This document shows positions 36,251-48,279 of a DNA stretch of 64,000 bases, one piece after another. The notes beneath the pieces were generated by a model. The model worked only from the letters and a program-made list of their open reading frames with translations. It did no database searches and had not been told where the DNA came from. The translations under genes were made by a program, and so were the position numbers. Position 1 is the stretch's first letter. Each line of letters opens with the position of its first letter. Source of the DNA: Perilla frutescens (lineage: Eukaryota; Streptophyta; Magnoliopsida; Lamiales; Lamiaceae); contig BRKX01000003.1 of assembly GCA_026008535.1 (NCBI GenBank), positions 21,814,001 to 21,878,000 of the forward strand. Reading direction: 5' to 3'.

Positions 36251-36596
36251 GGAGAATTGTCGATTCAAAACCTGAAAGATGGATGATCTATCGATTTAGG
36301 ACTTGAAAGATGAAAACTCTCAATTCAGGATCCGAAAGATGAAAATTCTCAATCCAACACCTCAAAAATTATGAATTTTGATTTCTTTTTATTTTTTAAT
36401 TAATTTAAAAAATTTCTTTATCAGATTTAATAGATAATTAATAAAGAAATTTTAATTGAAAATTAGCATAAATTAATTAAAAAATAAAAAGAAATCAAAA
36501 TTCGTGATTTTTTATGTCCTGGATTGAGAGTTTTCATCTTTCGGGACTTGAATCGATAGATTACCCATTTTTCAGATCCTGAATTGATAATTCTCC
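36251..36596. mobile_element. Fold-back MITE in an A tract
   Basis: A 346-bp inverted-repeat element. The left end reads GGAGAATTGTCGATTC and the reversed right end GGAGAATTATCAATTC, and complementarity continues for most of the length (AAAAAGAAATCAAAATTC against GAATTTTGATTTCTTTTT). Runs of ten and eleven A stand on the two sides, so a target duplication cannot be distinguished from the A tract. The arms contain three or four degenerate copies of a roughly 31-bp unit of the type TCAATTCAGGACCTGAAAGA. Confidence 0.75.
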
Positions 36597-37085
36597 AAAA
36601 AAAAAAATACACATAATCGTGCTAGAGTATCGGATTATTTATCACAATATTTCATGGGTTGATATAATACTAAATGGGTTAATTATATTTTAGTACCCAA
36701 CTTTAGGCCACTAATACTTCTGTTCATGTAAAGTTTTAAAAATTACATATTGATATTCCATGTTTACATAATTTAACAAATTTGAGAAGAGCAAATTTCT
36801 AACAGCCCAAATTTAACAAATCTAGAACAATAGCAAATTTCAAAGGAGAGATTGATATATACATAGTTTAGCTTGTTTCTTAATTCCAATCGACAAATCG
36901 CGTTAGATTTTGAATGTCAAATGCTTGCATAGCAAACGTTGAGTATCATTGTTTCAATGCTCAAACGTTTATGCAATAGGTAGAGTTTCGACATGCTTCA
37001 TGAATGGCAAGATGGTCATATTTCGATTCCAATATATCTTGATCATCACCTTTGTGGGGAGTGGCACTAGTCTCCGGTGTAGTAT

Positions 37086-37560
37086 TTGAAAGTGAATGTG
37101 GATACAGCTTTCTTTGATAATTTTAATGAGATGGGTTTTAGTATGGTGTTTGGAGACAATCAAGGTTTATTTGTTGTTGCTAGAGTGTATCGTATTTCAG
37201 GACGTGCTCGAGTTGAAGAGAGCGAGGCGATGGGCTTGCATTAAGCTTTGTCGTGGATAAAAAAATTGGGTTGGATCATGTTGTAGTTGAAGTGGATATC
37301 AAGTTGGTTTGTGATGCTATATGTTCATCATCAATTGATCATTCGAAATTTGGTAGTATTATCTGTGTTTGTAAGGATCTCCTTGAGAGAAATTCTCTTT
37401 TTTCTCTTAAATGGGTTTGTCGCATGCCAATATTGTGGCGCATTGTTTAGCTAGAGTTGCTTATGGGCATTTATGCCCTCATTGTTGGACCGATCCTCTA
37501 CTCCTTGTGGATTGCCTTCTCGACAATTTTTGTTTGTGTTCCTATTAATAAAATTTCATC
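37086..37560 (+). pseudogene. LINE-derived RNase H domain relic (plus strand)
   Basis: In one main frame the sequence shows KVNVDTAF (first Asp), then VEESEAMGLH with the Glu, a stop, then LGLDHVVVEVDIKLVCDA with the next Asp, FGSIICVCKDLLERN, LKWVCR and, after a frame change, VAHCLARVA. These are the ordered landmarks of the RNase H-like domain (RVT_3 type) at the C-terminus of plant LINE reverse transcriptases. It is broken by at least one stop and one frameshift. AATAAA follows at about 37,549. I could not define a target duplication. Confidence 0.7.
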
Positions 37561-38081
37561 TTTGTTCAAAAACATATTAACAATAGAGAGCATTCTATCA
37601 TCTTCATTTCATATAACTAGTATGCATGTGATTTTTTATTTTGTAATCTTGGAGATAGAGAGTAGTGAGGATTGAACTCAAAGTCAAGTGATCTCCCTTT
37701 ATAGATGGGAGTTTTACTATTTGGATATTATTGAACTATTACTTTTATTAATATAATTAGAACTATAATTTTTACTTGAGTAATACATCTAATAGTAGCA
37801 ATCTCATTTTTATTGAAGTTGGACCCTTAATCTTGTAGATTGAATCCCATGAGATAGTTTGATAAAAGGTTGAGTAATACTTTTATCTTGTAGATAAAAG
37901 TATATATGACCTCTACACCTTTTTTTCCTTCTAGTCAAGTTTTTAAATTCAATCCTTACTCAACAATTTATAAGGTTCATAAATTCTAATGTAAATAAAA
38001 TAAAATGACTCAATTAATATTTATCAATAATTATACAAAAACTCAATCTAGCAAATTAAAGTACAGGAAGTTTAGGCGTAG

Positions 38082-38586
38082 AATTTTTTTTATTTTTTTT
38101 TTTTAGAAAAAAAGATTGGAATTCAACTTAGAGCAAACAGCATTCCATCATATCAACGCCCGACTGCACACACTCCGGTATAGAACTGATATAAGAAAAG
38201 AAAGCAGAATTACTAAAAGTTAACTTAGCGAGAGAATGGGCTACCCGTTGGCCATATGGCGAGCCCAACTAAAAATCACTTGTTCCAATCGATCCGTCTC
38301 TCTCCGAATAGACTGACAAACAACAGCCTGATAAGAGAAATCTCCCTCTCTGAGCAATCTGTTTCCAAAATGATCTTTGTGTCACCCCACTCCCTTGCCA
38401 AAACAAGCCTTGCTTGACATGCCAATGCCTCCGCTACCTCCACTTCCACCCGATTCAGCATCCTCGTGCATCTTGTAACAATCAACCTCCCACCTGAATC
38501 TCTGATGATGATTCCCACGCCAGCGCTTCCCTTCAACTATAGTGAGACATCGACATTCACCTTCCAAAAGCCCTCAAGAGGCCTTT
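38082..38586 (-). mobile_element. 5'-truncated LINE insertion with 15-bp target duplication
   Basis: On the minus strand the sequence reads EGFWKVNVDVSL, a stop, then GSAGVGIIIRDSGGRLIVT, VEVAEALACQARLVLA, IILETDCSE and, in another frame, RVAHSLAKL and IPECVQSGVDMMECCLL before a stop: an RNase H-like domain of a plant LINE. An A-rich tail follows (T-rich on the plus strand, 38,082-38,106). GAAGTTTAGGCGTAG at 38,067-38,081 and GAAGTTTAGGCGCAG at 38,587-38,601 flank it, a 15-bp target duplication with one difference. Only the last 500 bp or so of the LINE were inserted. Confidence 0.85.
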
Positions 38587-38601
38587 GAAGTTTAGGCGCA
38601 G

Positions 38602-39770
38602 TTTGTTTTTATATTCAATTGGCAAATTTAATTTTTTTTTTATAATTTAAATCACTGAAAACACGACTGTTTTATCCATTTTCAATTTTAAATTTTCCAA
38701 TCATATATAATCTATTCAATCATATAGAAATCATTACAGTGAGACATATTATTTAAATATTTATCAATTCATTCTAAACATACCAATATTTATCTTTTAA
38801 TCTCAACCACAAATTTAAATTAAAAAAAGTAATCAAATAAACATATTTCCATTTTCCAAACCTATAGCTCTAAACATTAAATCGTTCAACTTAATAGATT
38901 TTTTTTTTCAAAAATCATTACATCTCATAAATTAAGCTGAAAATATTGAAAACTAAAAAATAATGTTGAAAATAAAATCAAACATCCCCCTATTTGAAAG
39001 AGGGGGAACAACTTAAATAATTCGTATTCGAATTTCACTATTACTAGAATTAGTAAAATATTAAGAGTGTACTCTTCAATTGTGGCTAACAGTAACTAAT
39101 AGTTTTTTTTTTTACTCACACACACGACATGTAGTCTTGAATAGATCCTAAATACTGTATAGGATTTTTTTTCAAGTTTCGTAGCACATATTAATAAAAC
39201 TTCTTATAATTTATATGTATGGTTGAATAAAACTTCTTATATATAATTGTAATATAAGCGGAATATTGGTGTACATTGACTCATTGAGGGAGGGAGGGAT
39301 ACCGGTAACCGGAAATGGTAGTAAAGAATGGATCCAATGAAGCTGGTGGGCCAGGTGGCGAACAATGGACAACGGTCTTGTTAAGTATGCTGACGTGGCA
39401 AATGATTAGTGGAGAGAAGAGCTAGGTCCATCGATATAATGCTGGACTAGATAATATATCTTTGTTAAAAATACAATATTTAGTTCGATTTTGTTGATTT
39501 GATGCCAACTCTGGTAATTAAATTTAGTTTATGATTGATTAGGTTTCACCAATAAATCAATACAACTATACTTGTTTTTGAATAATAATGGGAAATAAAG
39601 ACTGTCCAATAATTAAAATTATGTGTCTATATATATAGGAATATTGATTAAGCTCTAGTTAAGTTGACAACTCACAAATCATAACTCTTTTAAATATTTC
39701 CATCCGACAAGAATTTTCTTTTCTTCCTTTTTTTAGGAGGAAAATATTCTATTTGTATATCAATATTGTG
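38602..39770. other. Intergenic stretch, no gene seen
   Basis: AT-rich sequence with no convincing coding region or transposon end. A short GC-richer patch near 39,290-39,430 has no recognised identity. Confidence 0.5.
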
Positions 39771-39780
39771 ATTTATTTTA

Positions 39781-40150
39781 GGATTAAATGCTTTTAAAAT
39801 CATGAATTTTATGTGGTTTATTTTTTAATTTTAACATGAATTTTAAATTGTTACAATAAAAACACAAATTTAACACATTTCGTAAATTCAACGTCGATTC
39901 TAATTTAATTTCAGCAAAATTAAAAATGACGTTTATTTATTAGAAATGACGTCGCTTGACCTTTTAATAGAAATCACCCGGAACGTCGTTGTTTCTAATA
40001 ATTGTGCCAATTTCAGTTTTTGCCCAAATTGAAATCAATATTAAATTTACAAAATGTGTTAAGTAGTTTTTGCATTTTTGGTGCAACAATTAAAAGTTAA
40101 TATTAAAAACTAAAATCATTTAAAATTCATGATTTTAAAAACATTTAATC
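39781..40150. mobile_element. MITE with long terminal inverted repeats, Mutator-type target duplication
   Basis: A 370-bp element. The left end GGATTAAATGCTTTTAAAAT and the reversed right end GATTAAATGTTTTTAAAAT match, and similarity continues for about 120 bp (TTTTAACACATTTCGTAAATT-like blocks on each side). ATTTATTTTA stands directly outside both ends (39,771-39,780 and 40,151-40,160). A duplication of 9-10 bp points to a Mutator-type origin. No coding capacity. Confidence 0.8.
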
Positions 40151-40626
40151 ATTTATTTTATGAGTACACACACACTTATATGTATTATATACTCATGAAA
40201 TAAACTTTAAAATATTCGAACAAGGGATCATCTCTTATGTTTTGAGCATGAGTTTTATCGAAAATTATATTGCACCGCATTCCAAATTTTATATTATTTT
40301 TTTGAAATAAAGGAAATATGAGTGAAAATAAAGTGTGGTGTAAGAATTGTCATTATATTAACCTTTATCTATGATTATTAGGATAATAAATTATATATGT
40401 AACAAGATTATCGTTTTCATGTACGAAGCTTATTGACCTTTCCATTTTATATTACTATTAAAAAACATTATTGTAGACAACTAAGTTTTAGGTGTTATTA
40501 TGGTTGATTTAATTGTTGGCAAGTTATTACTTTAAGACTAAGCTATCTACTAACCACACCTACCATGTTTTTTTCAAATATCTTCTCCTTATTATCAAAA
40601 AAAGCAATAATTTAATTAATTCTGCT

Positions 40627-41125
40627 TAGGGTTGTAAATGAATATAGCCGCTCGCGAGCTATTCGGAGTTCGGTTTGAAAAAAATTTGTTCAAAGTTCAT
40701 TCATTTTCTAAACGAGTCGAGCTCGATAAAATTTTCAAGCCGAGCTCGAACATATTGGTATTCGGCTCGGCCAGCTCACGAACATATTCGAGCTCGAGCT
40801 TTAATCGAACATATTCACGAACATGTTCATGAATATTATAAATAATTCAAACGAGTAAATAAAATAAGCTATTTTTTTCAAACTCGAACTCGAATATGTA
40901 AATTAAACGAGTTTTTTTTCGAGCATTCGAGCTCAGGCTCGTTTAGTAAATTTTTGAGCATTTCACGAACCGAACTCGAACCGAATTCTAACATGACAAA
41001 TATATACCGAGCCGAGCTTGAACAAGAGGAAAAAAGCTCGAATCGAGCTCGAGCTCGAATATTCCTTAACGAGTCGAGCTCGAACATCAAGGTGTTCGCC
41101 TCGATTTGGTTCATTTACAGCCCTA
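40627..41125. mobile_element. GCTCGAGCTCG-rich DNA element with terminal inverted repeats
   Basis: The left end TAGGGTTGTAAATGAA and the reversed right end TAGGGCTGTAAATGAA match at 15 of 16 positions. The inside carries many GAGCTCGA, CGAGCTCG and ACGAACATGTTC words in both orientations, so the whole element can fold. Open frames in it (40,638, 40,878, 40,954) come from these repeats and are not genes. I could not fix a target duplication, so the superfamily (hAT or other) is open. Confidence 0.7.
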
Positions 41126-41602
41126 CCTTCTTCTTAATGTTTGCACAATATCAATCTACTCATATTTTTTGAATTTTTATATTTTGATACATGAACTTTG
41201 GGACTGTTAATAAAAATATCCCGACTTTCAATTAATTACAATTTGATACATGACATTTGAAAGTTTTTAAATATTTATCACAGTCTTATTTCTGATACTT
41301 GAAAACACATGTAGACCGTTGGAATCTGGCGTGCAATTACATTGGTATGTTGGGCGGAAATTACGCGCTGGATTCAGACAGTCTATGTGTGTTTTTGATA
41401 GTGGAAATTAAACTTTGGGATAGATTCGTTAAATTTTTCAAAAATCGAGTATGAAATAATAAATAGTTGCAAGTCAATATGCCATGACAAAAAACTTGTA
41501 TGGAACTTCTTTGTTTTTTCCAGAAAGTGAAAAGAGGCATCGTATTTGTATGATTCATTCTAATTTAATTACTTTGGTTTGCTTGGATTTATATGTAATA
41601 GA

Positions 41603-41776
41603 GAAGATGAAATACTATTTACAACACCACGTAGACAATACACATAATAGAAGATGAAATACTATTTACACGATTGCGTAGACCATACACATAACAGAAG
41701 ATGAAATACCATTTACACGATCGCGTAGACCATATAATATACATAACAGAAGATGAAATACTATTGACGACGATCA
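41603..41776. repeat. Minisatellite just downstream of the KUP gene
   Basis: Three full units and a partial one, each beginning GAAGATGAAATACTATT or a close variant, at about 41,603, 41,650, 41,697 and 41,749, so unit lengths are 47, 47 and 52 bp. It lies immediately beyond the stop codon at 41,800, probably within or next to the 3' untranslated region. Confidence 0.85.
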
Positions 41777-41799
41777 ACGCTACACAACATACATGTGTA

Positions 41800-44700
41800 T
41801 CATACATGGTAAATCATTCCTACCTCCAACGTCGATGCATTAGGGAAGCTCGATGTGTAAGTAGGCGCCCTCGAGTTCCTCCTCAAGAAATCATAGCCCA
41901 CATCAATGGCGATTCTCTTGATCGCGCTCGACCCCGCCTTCGCCTTCACCTGGCAGTGCCCGAGTATGAACGCCATGCCCGCCTCCCTTGCTTCCATCAG
42001 TTCCTGCAACTCTGCCTCGACGTGTTTGTCGATTTCTGGGCTGCTTTTGCTTTCAGGGATGACAAATCTCACTTTCTTCATTGGAACATCTGCAGAAGAT
42101 GAATCTTCATCTCTGTCGTCGTCCTCCTCCCAAATCTTGATGCATTTTGCAAATGCTGATGGTGTCCCAACAACAGCCATCTTCTCTTCGTTCTCGAAGC
42201 CATCATGTGAATCGAGACCGTCTCTCCGGATGAAATCTACTAGGCTACAAACAAGATCCTCTTCGAATGCAACATCATCCAAGAGAATGTCGCGGTATCC
42301 ATAACGGGCTATGCATCGATAAACTCTGTATTCTTTCGGTCCGACTCTTCCGACCAGGAACCTTTCCTCTGGTCTAACATGAGGCACTGGGACATACTTG
42401 ATACAGAAGAAGACTAGAACTTGGTGGAAAGCTGGGAGATTGGCGACAAAATGGGATAAAATGGCCGGAATTCCAGAGACGAGCTCGGTGTGGATAAGAC
42501 CAATACCTCGAACACGAACAATCCCAAGGTCGGGACCTACACTGAGGAGCCAGTTGAGGGAAACTTTGTTATGTAGATCAAACTCGTACTTTTTCAATGT
42601 GCCGTAATGCCAGATGAGCATGATGACGAGAAAGATGAAAGAGAGGGCAACAGGGACCCAAGCGCCTTCAAGGAACTTGATCAACGCGGCTAAGAAGTAG
42701 AGTGCTTCAATCGAGCCAAAGAAGAGCATGAAACCGATAGCTAGAAGAGTGCTTCGATTCCAGCATAGTATGATCACAAGAGACATAAAGCAAGTTGTGA
42801 CTAACATAACTGTTATGACTGCCAGACCTGTTACAGAAAAACAAACATCATACATTGCTTCTGTCTCAACCGTCTGAACTATCACTCCGAACTCATGTGG
42901 TTCGTGTAATGTATATATCTGTTTTTGTGTAGCAGTCGTAGTGCCTTACTGAGTCCTATCTATGCATTTGGAGAGATGAAAAAACCAATATCGGAAACTG
43001 ATCTAAGTACATGATAGTAACTATAGTGTACATCATGCAAATGTTACGAATATTACCTGATGCATTGCTGATGTGTTTCGTGTTCCTAAAGCCAATTGTA
43101 ACAGCCAAACAAAGCAGCATCATAGTCCAGTTGATTTCTGGAATGTAAATTCGGCCACATATCTTAGACGACATGTGTATTATTTTGACCCTCGGAAAGC
43201 AACCCAGAGCACTGCATTGCTTAATGATGGAAAAGGTCCCAGTGATGATGGCTTGGCTTCCAACCACCGCTGCAAGTATAGCAATTGCAAGAACGGGCCA
43301 CCGCAACTTTTCTGCAACGGAAACAGACAACAAGAAATAGCTGTAAGAGACAAAACCACGTACAAGAACGATATTCAACATAGGATTTTACCAGGAACTG
43401 AAACATAGAACCCAATCTGGTAGTCATCGTTCTCAATTATGTGATGCATGGAAAGATACGCAGCTTGTCCCATATAGGCCAGGACTAAAGATGGATAGAC
43501 CACAAAGCTAAATGCTATCTGCAAAGACGCAGCCCTCAATTAGAATAGTTGCATTTTCCAGGAAACGTCAACAAATTTAAAGATCACAATACATATTTCC
43601 AACAAACTCAAAGAATCAAACACCGTGGATCATCCAAAATCTGATATCAAATAGAGAAGTTAAAGAACTACCAAGAAGACTAACTAGTTCAAGTTTACCT
43701 TGATGGACAACTGCGAAAAGTGTCCAAGATCAGCAAACATGGCCTCCGAACCTGAATGTATAATTGCAATTAGGAAAATGCATGCAGCTATTGGTTTTGA
43801 ACGAGAACTGACAATGCAAATTGTGCAATCTTATACCTGTTATACATAACAAAATCCCGCCCAACGACATCCAGCCTCCTCTCCGAGTCTTCTTCAAGAA
43901 TTTATACATGTAATAAGGAGAGAGTGCTTGGTAAACATGGGGATTCCATTGGACAATATTGTACACCCCAATGGCACTGATGCACAAGAGCCAAGTTATT
44001 ACAACTGGTCCAAATAGAAATCCAATTCGGTGGGTCCCAAAATGTTGCAAATAAAATAGGAACACCAGAATTATACAAGCAAGTGGCACTTCTATATCTG
44101 CAGGGACAGACAAATTTAGGAAAAAATTGAACTAGTTGGAGACATGAATTGCAGGCAGAGAATAACAGCATTGTGTAGAAAACCCCGCTAAACAAAAGAA
44201 ATTTTAATATGCATGGATTTCACATGTAAACTAATACGGAGTAGAGACTACATTAGCTACATTCATGACTCGATAAATGCACTATTAATCATAGAACAGT
44301 ACAACTATACAAGCACACCATATATAATACTTTTTTTTTCCAATATGAAAAGCCAGAGTTGATTTCCACATTCTGTTCCTATTTCTGAAGGAAACGGAGC
44401 ATGAGTCTTAACATTACAAGTTGATGCCATCATAGAAAGCATGAGCCAGCAATTTATCTTAAACCATTAAAATATAATCAAAATTTGGATAACAAGATTA
44501 TTATCAATCATACTATTGCTGAGGTCCTATTCAAATAGAACGGTGTTTAAAGATTTTAGGTGCTCTACTATTCAAACTAGCATACTTGCAACTTTACCTA
44601 TAACATATTTATCGATGTAGTAAGAAGTGCATGCCTATTTTAGTCCCGTCTAGTAAAACTGTGGGGGGCATCAAGATCATACTACAAAGTTAATTTATTT

Positions 44701-46087
44701 TCATATGATCATTAAACTTTTAGGGCCTTTTTCCAACTGATAATTAAATATACATATGCAGCATTGTTTTAATCAGAGTTGCATCTCCACTAATGATGTT
44801 AACTATATGGTCTACCACAATTCCAAGGATGGTGACCTTACTTTACAATACTTGGATAAAGATGAGTTAACTTTGATGAAGGCTACAAATCTTATCCTAG
44901 TATAAGACAGGCCCCACTGCAATGCATTTTTTATTACAATTTGGTATTCTAATTAGTGAACATATTGTCTACAGAAAAAAAAAAAATTATAGATTTCAAT
45001 TGAACGATGATCTCTAGAACAGTAAAAGAATTAATAATATTCTTGAATCCTTTGGGATTCCAATGACAATTTCAATGAAATAATTCTTTTTTTTACCACA
45101 TCTCTACTACTTCACATCATTCGAAAAGGCAATAAATTAAGATTGAACTTTAACTGAAGAGCTGAACACAAGTTATCAAGACAACTTAAATTTGGCAAGG
45201 AACAGTTCTATTTATGAGCTCGTTTCTAAAATAAAATTATCAAAACTTGAATATTATGATAGCCCTCCAAACACTGCTAGCATACAAGTTCAAAACACAG
45301 ACGACTGATGCCAGCCTAAAACACGATAAACTTGAGTAAGATCGAAGATTTACATTGGTGATGATGCTTCGCAACAAGGAGCTCCAATCCTGATACTGCT
45401 GAAAACACTGCAAGCACAAGCAAAACAGTGCAATTCTAAGTCAGAACCAACAGTGTGATTTTCCACCATCTGCAGCATAAGAAAATCAAAGCAACAAGGT
45501 AAGGTCCATTCATACCCGAAATCGCAGGGGTAAGAATTCCATCCCCAATCACCATACAAGCCCCAAGCAAAGACAAAGTGAGCAATATCTTTTGCAAAAC
45601 CCTATGCCTCTCCAATGCTGACCTCAACCTCAAACCAAGACCATTATTAGTAGATACACCCCATTGTTTCTTGTACTCATACAAATCCTCATCAGCAAGC
45701 TGCCCATTGGGCAAAGTGCTGATTCGGGCGTGACGGCATAGCAACGAATACAGAGCAAAAGTCCCACCTTCACCATTATCATCAGCTCTAAGCACTATCA
45801 ACACATATTTAAGAAGCGGTATCAAAGTTAATGTCCAAAACACAAAAGATAGAACCCCGTATATTTCTTCATTGGTTTCTGAATGTTGAATGTCCTCTGC
45901 AAAAGTGCTCTTGTACACATACAATGGTGATGTGCTTAAATCCCCATACACAACTCCTAAGCTTTGATAAGCCAATGCCAATACTGTCCTCCAAGATTCT
46001 TTCTGCAACAAAAAGCCACAGATAAACATGCCAACAAATTACATATTATTAGAAAAACAAAGAGGGAACTAAAATGTTCACACACAC

Positions 46088-46129
<42 letters not shown>

Positions 46130-46184
46130 GGGTTCAAGATTTCACCTTGGCAGGATGTTTGGCACTCCCTCCTCCATTATCCAT
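41800..46184 (-). CDS. Potassium transporter, KUP/HAK/KT family (KUP6/KUP8-like)
   Basis: Integral membrane K+ carrier. Coding exons on the minus strand: 46,184-46,146; 46,002-45,516; 45,407-45,354; 44,097-43,837; 43,751-43,699; 43,518-43,392; 43,311-43,057; 42,827-41,800. All junctions are GT-AG and rejoin in frame to 2,304 bp (767 residues), close to the usual 780. The start is MDNGGGSAKHPAK, before intron 1. Signatures: YQSLGVVYGDLSTSPLYV in the first membrane segment, RADDNGEGGTFALYSLLCRH, and the family motif CMVIGDGILTPAIS; many hydrophobic segments follow, then a long cytoplasmic C-terminal region with an acidic stretch EEDDDRDEDSSSADV. No stop or frameshift is seen, so it appears functional. 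In Arabidopsis this subgroup is linked to K+ efflux, growth and stomatal control; the exact orthologue is not decided here. Confidence 0.95.
44098..45353 (-). other. Long intron 3 of the KUP gene
   Basis: At 1,256 bp this is much the longest intron of the gene. I see no open frame or transposon end of note in it. Confidence 0.75.
46090..46126. repeat. (AT)n microsatellite in intron 1 of the KUP gene
   Basis: About 18 uninterrupted AT dinucleotides within the 143-bp first coding intron. Likely variable in length between individuals. Confidence 0.9.
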
Positions 46185-47911
46185 CACGGGCTTTCTTAAA
46201 ATCACCAGAAAATCAATTATCAGCTAACATCTGATCTCAAATAACACTTAAAATCCAGTTTTCTACGGACCACTCTCCAAGAACACCAGAAAATAAAAGG
46301 ACCCTTTTCAAACAGGGAGAAATACGAGGGGCAAACAAGCAAATCTACGCATAAATACCAATTAAAGAGTGTGGTGCTATGAAGAAAAGCTGGTGGGAAA
46401 TTGTGTTATGGGATAGTACTATACAGTTTGCAACACACACATATATAATATATATTTCTATAATAATAAAATATTCTGACCGATTACTGTAACTTTCAGA
46501 GGCTTTCGATAGAATATTCAGTTATATAAGATCAAGAAACCAAAACAAAGAGAGAGAAAAAGGAAGGTGTCAAGCATACATGTACGGAAATTGGGAAAGA
46601 AAAGAGTCCAATTTTGTTGGATATTGGGGGAGGTTTCTAGTTCTGTAATCCACTTCACTTTTCTCTGTAATAATATACTAAGAGGGTGGTGAGACAAATA
46701 TTTGTATATTATCTTAACCCCATTACAATAATACTTTCCGACAAATTTTTCATATGCTTGTGTACAAACATATATACACATTTAGATATGACTATACATA
46801 TAACATATATATAGTATAGTGGCCTCGGCAGTTGCCTATTGATGATAAATAAATTGTGTTATAACTCTGCCGCCTCTTGCACACCAAACCCCCACTCACA
46901 CCTATTCCTATATTTACTGGTTTTGATACAAATTTATTTATTTGTCAAAAATGATCATCTACCATCTATCATGTTATGTATGTCGTGTTTCCACTCGAAT
47001 ACTCGATCATACTATTTGTGTTTCTACTTTAAAAAATATAAAATCATATCGTATTAAATTTTATAACAAATATGTTCTTAGTTCACTTTTTCGGTTCTCA
47101 AAGATGAGTGAACTAACCGGAGAATGACGTGAATATTTTAATAAATATATAGATGTGGCATGTGATCATCAAACATTTTTATAAAAAAAATAATCCACAT
47201 CACCATTCAGTAAGTCCACTTCAGTCCGAAATGGAAGAACATATTAATTACAAAATTGAAATGATATGAATCATTTTATAATATTGATAGGTTTTTAATT
47301 TTTGTAAAAATATGTGAATGATGGTATATTTCGAGATAATGTTCCTTTTACTGTTGATTGATCAAAGGAATATTGAGTCCCTTCCTCTCAAAAAAAAAAA
47401 AAAAAAAGGAATATTGAGTCCCTAATATACACCGTACGTACCGATAAAATATTGTGCGGGTTGAAAATGACATAAAATTAAAATGTCGTGCAATTTTTGA
47501 AACTAAACATTTATTGATTTTTTTTTTCATTTTCCTTCAAATTTTGCATGTTTTCTCGGTTGACTTGTTGATGGTCATATTTATATTATATTTTAAAAAA
47601 ATTATACACGTTTTTTTCTATATCAAATATTTTTAGGGAATTAATTATGTGTAATACAAATTTAATATATATATATATATATAACTAAATAACAACCATT
47701 TTAGTCGTGATTGTATCGATCATTTCTAAACTAAAATGATGAATTTCTATATAATTATATTTATATTATAAATCCCAAACCGTTTCAGAGAAACGTACGT
47801 ATAATAGAAGAAGTTAACTACGGAAGAAATTAGACAAGTTCTATATATATTATTAAAAATAGTAAAAATCATATCTTAATATAACGCTATATTCCCAAGC
47901 GCAACGTAATA
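46185..47911. other. Upstream region of the KUP gene and intergenic sequence
   Basis: No coding region is convincing. Plant KUP genes often have a non-coding first exon; a CT-rich stretch on the minus strand near 46,520-46,560 would suit one but cannot be proved. Beyond 46,800 the sequence is AT-rich and featureless apart from the small duplicated segment at 47,364-47,423. Confidence 0.45.
47364..47423. repeat. 19-bp direct repeat flanking a short A-tailed insert
   Basis: AAAGGAATATTGAGTCCCT occurs at 47,364-47,382 and again at 47,405-47,423. Between the copies lies only TCCTCTC followed by a run of A. This is the shape of a target duplication around an almost completely truncated retroposon tail. 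Confidence 0.7.
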
Positions 47912-48168
47912 CTCCCTTTGTTTTTGCATGTTTGTTATTTTATGAATTTTATTTTATGTTAAAATATTTATTATTTTATATATTTTCACTCTCTCTCCCA
48001 ATTTTAACGCTATAAATATATGGAGAGAGAAAATTTTATCAATTTTTTAAGAAAATATATGTAAATAGTATTTTATGTGATATAAAAGGGAGTGATATAT
48101 TAGTCCAAATAATTTATTATTAATTCTAGATTAAAATCCTAAAATAACAAATATAGAAATGGAGGGAG
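47912..48168. mobile_element. Stowaway-like MITE (Tc1/mariner type)
   Basis: Ends are CTCCCTTTGTTTTTG and, reversed, CTCCCTCCATTTCTA, the CTCCCTCCGT consensus of Stowaway elements, with TA on each side (47,910-47,911 and 48,169-48,170). 257 bp, no coding capacity. Confidence 0.85.
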
Positions 48169-48279
48169 TATTAAATAATGACCGAGCTAAAATAATAGCC
48201 CAATGCACATTCCTCATTCATCTCGAAATAAATAAGAGTGTGTAAACATGAGATCAATATATATATATATATATATATA

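Noticed and set aside
36112..36306. A 64-codon frame upstream of the fold-back element
   Set aside because: It runs through an A tract into the MITE and has no domain.
40638..41172. Open frames with Ser/Arg- and Glu-rich products
   Set aside because: They are translations of the GCTCGAGCTCG repeats in a non-coding transposon.
41701..42607. Plus-strand open frames of up to 133 codons opposite the last KUP exon
   Set aside because: They are antisense to a well-supported coding exon, and no family match is evident.
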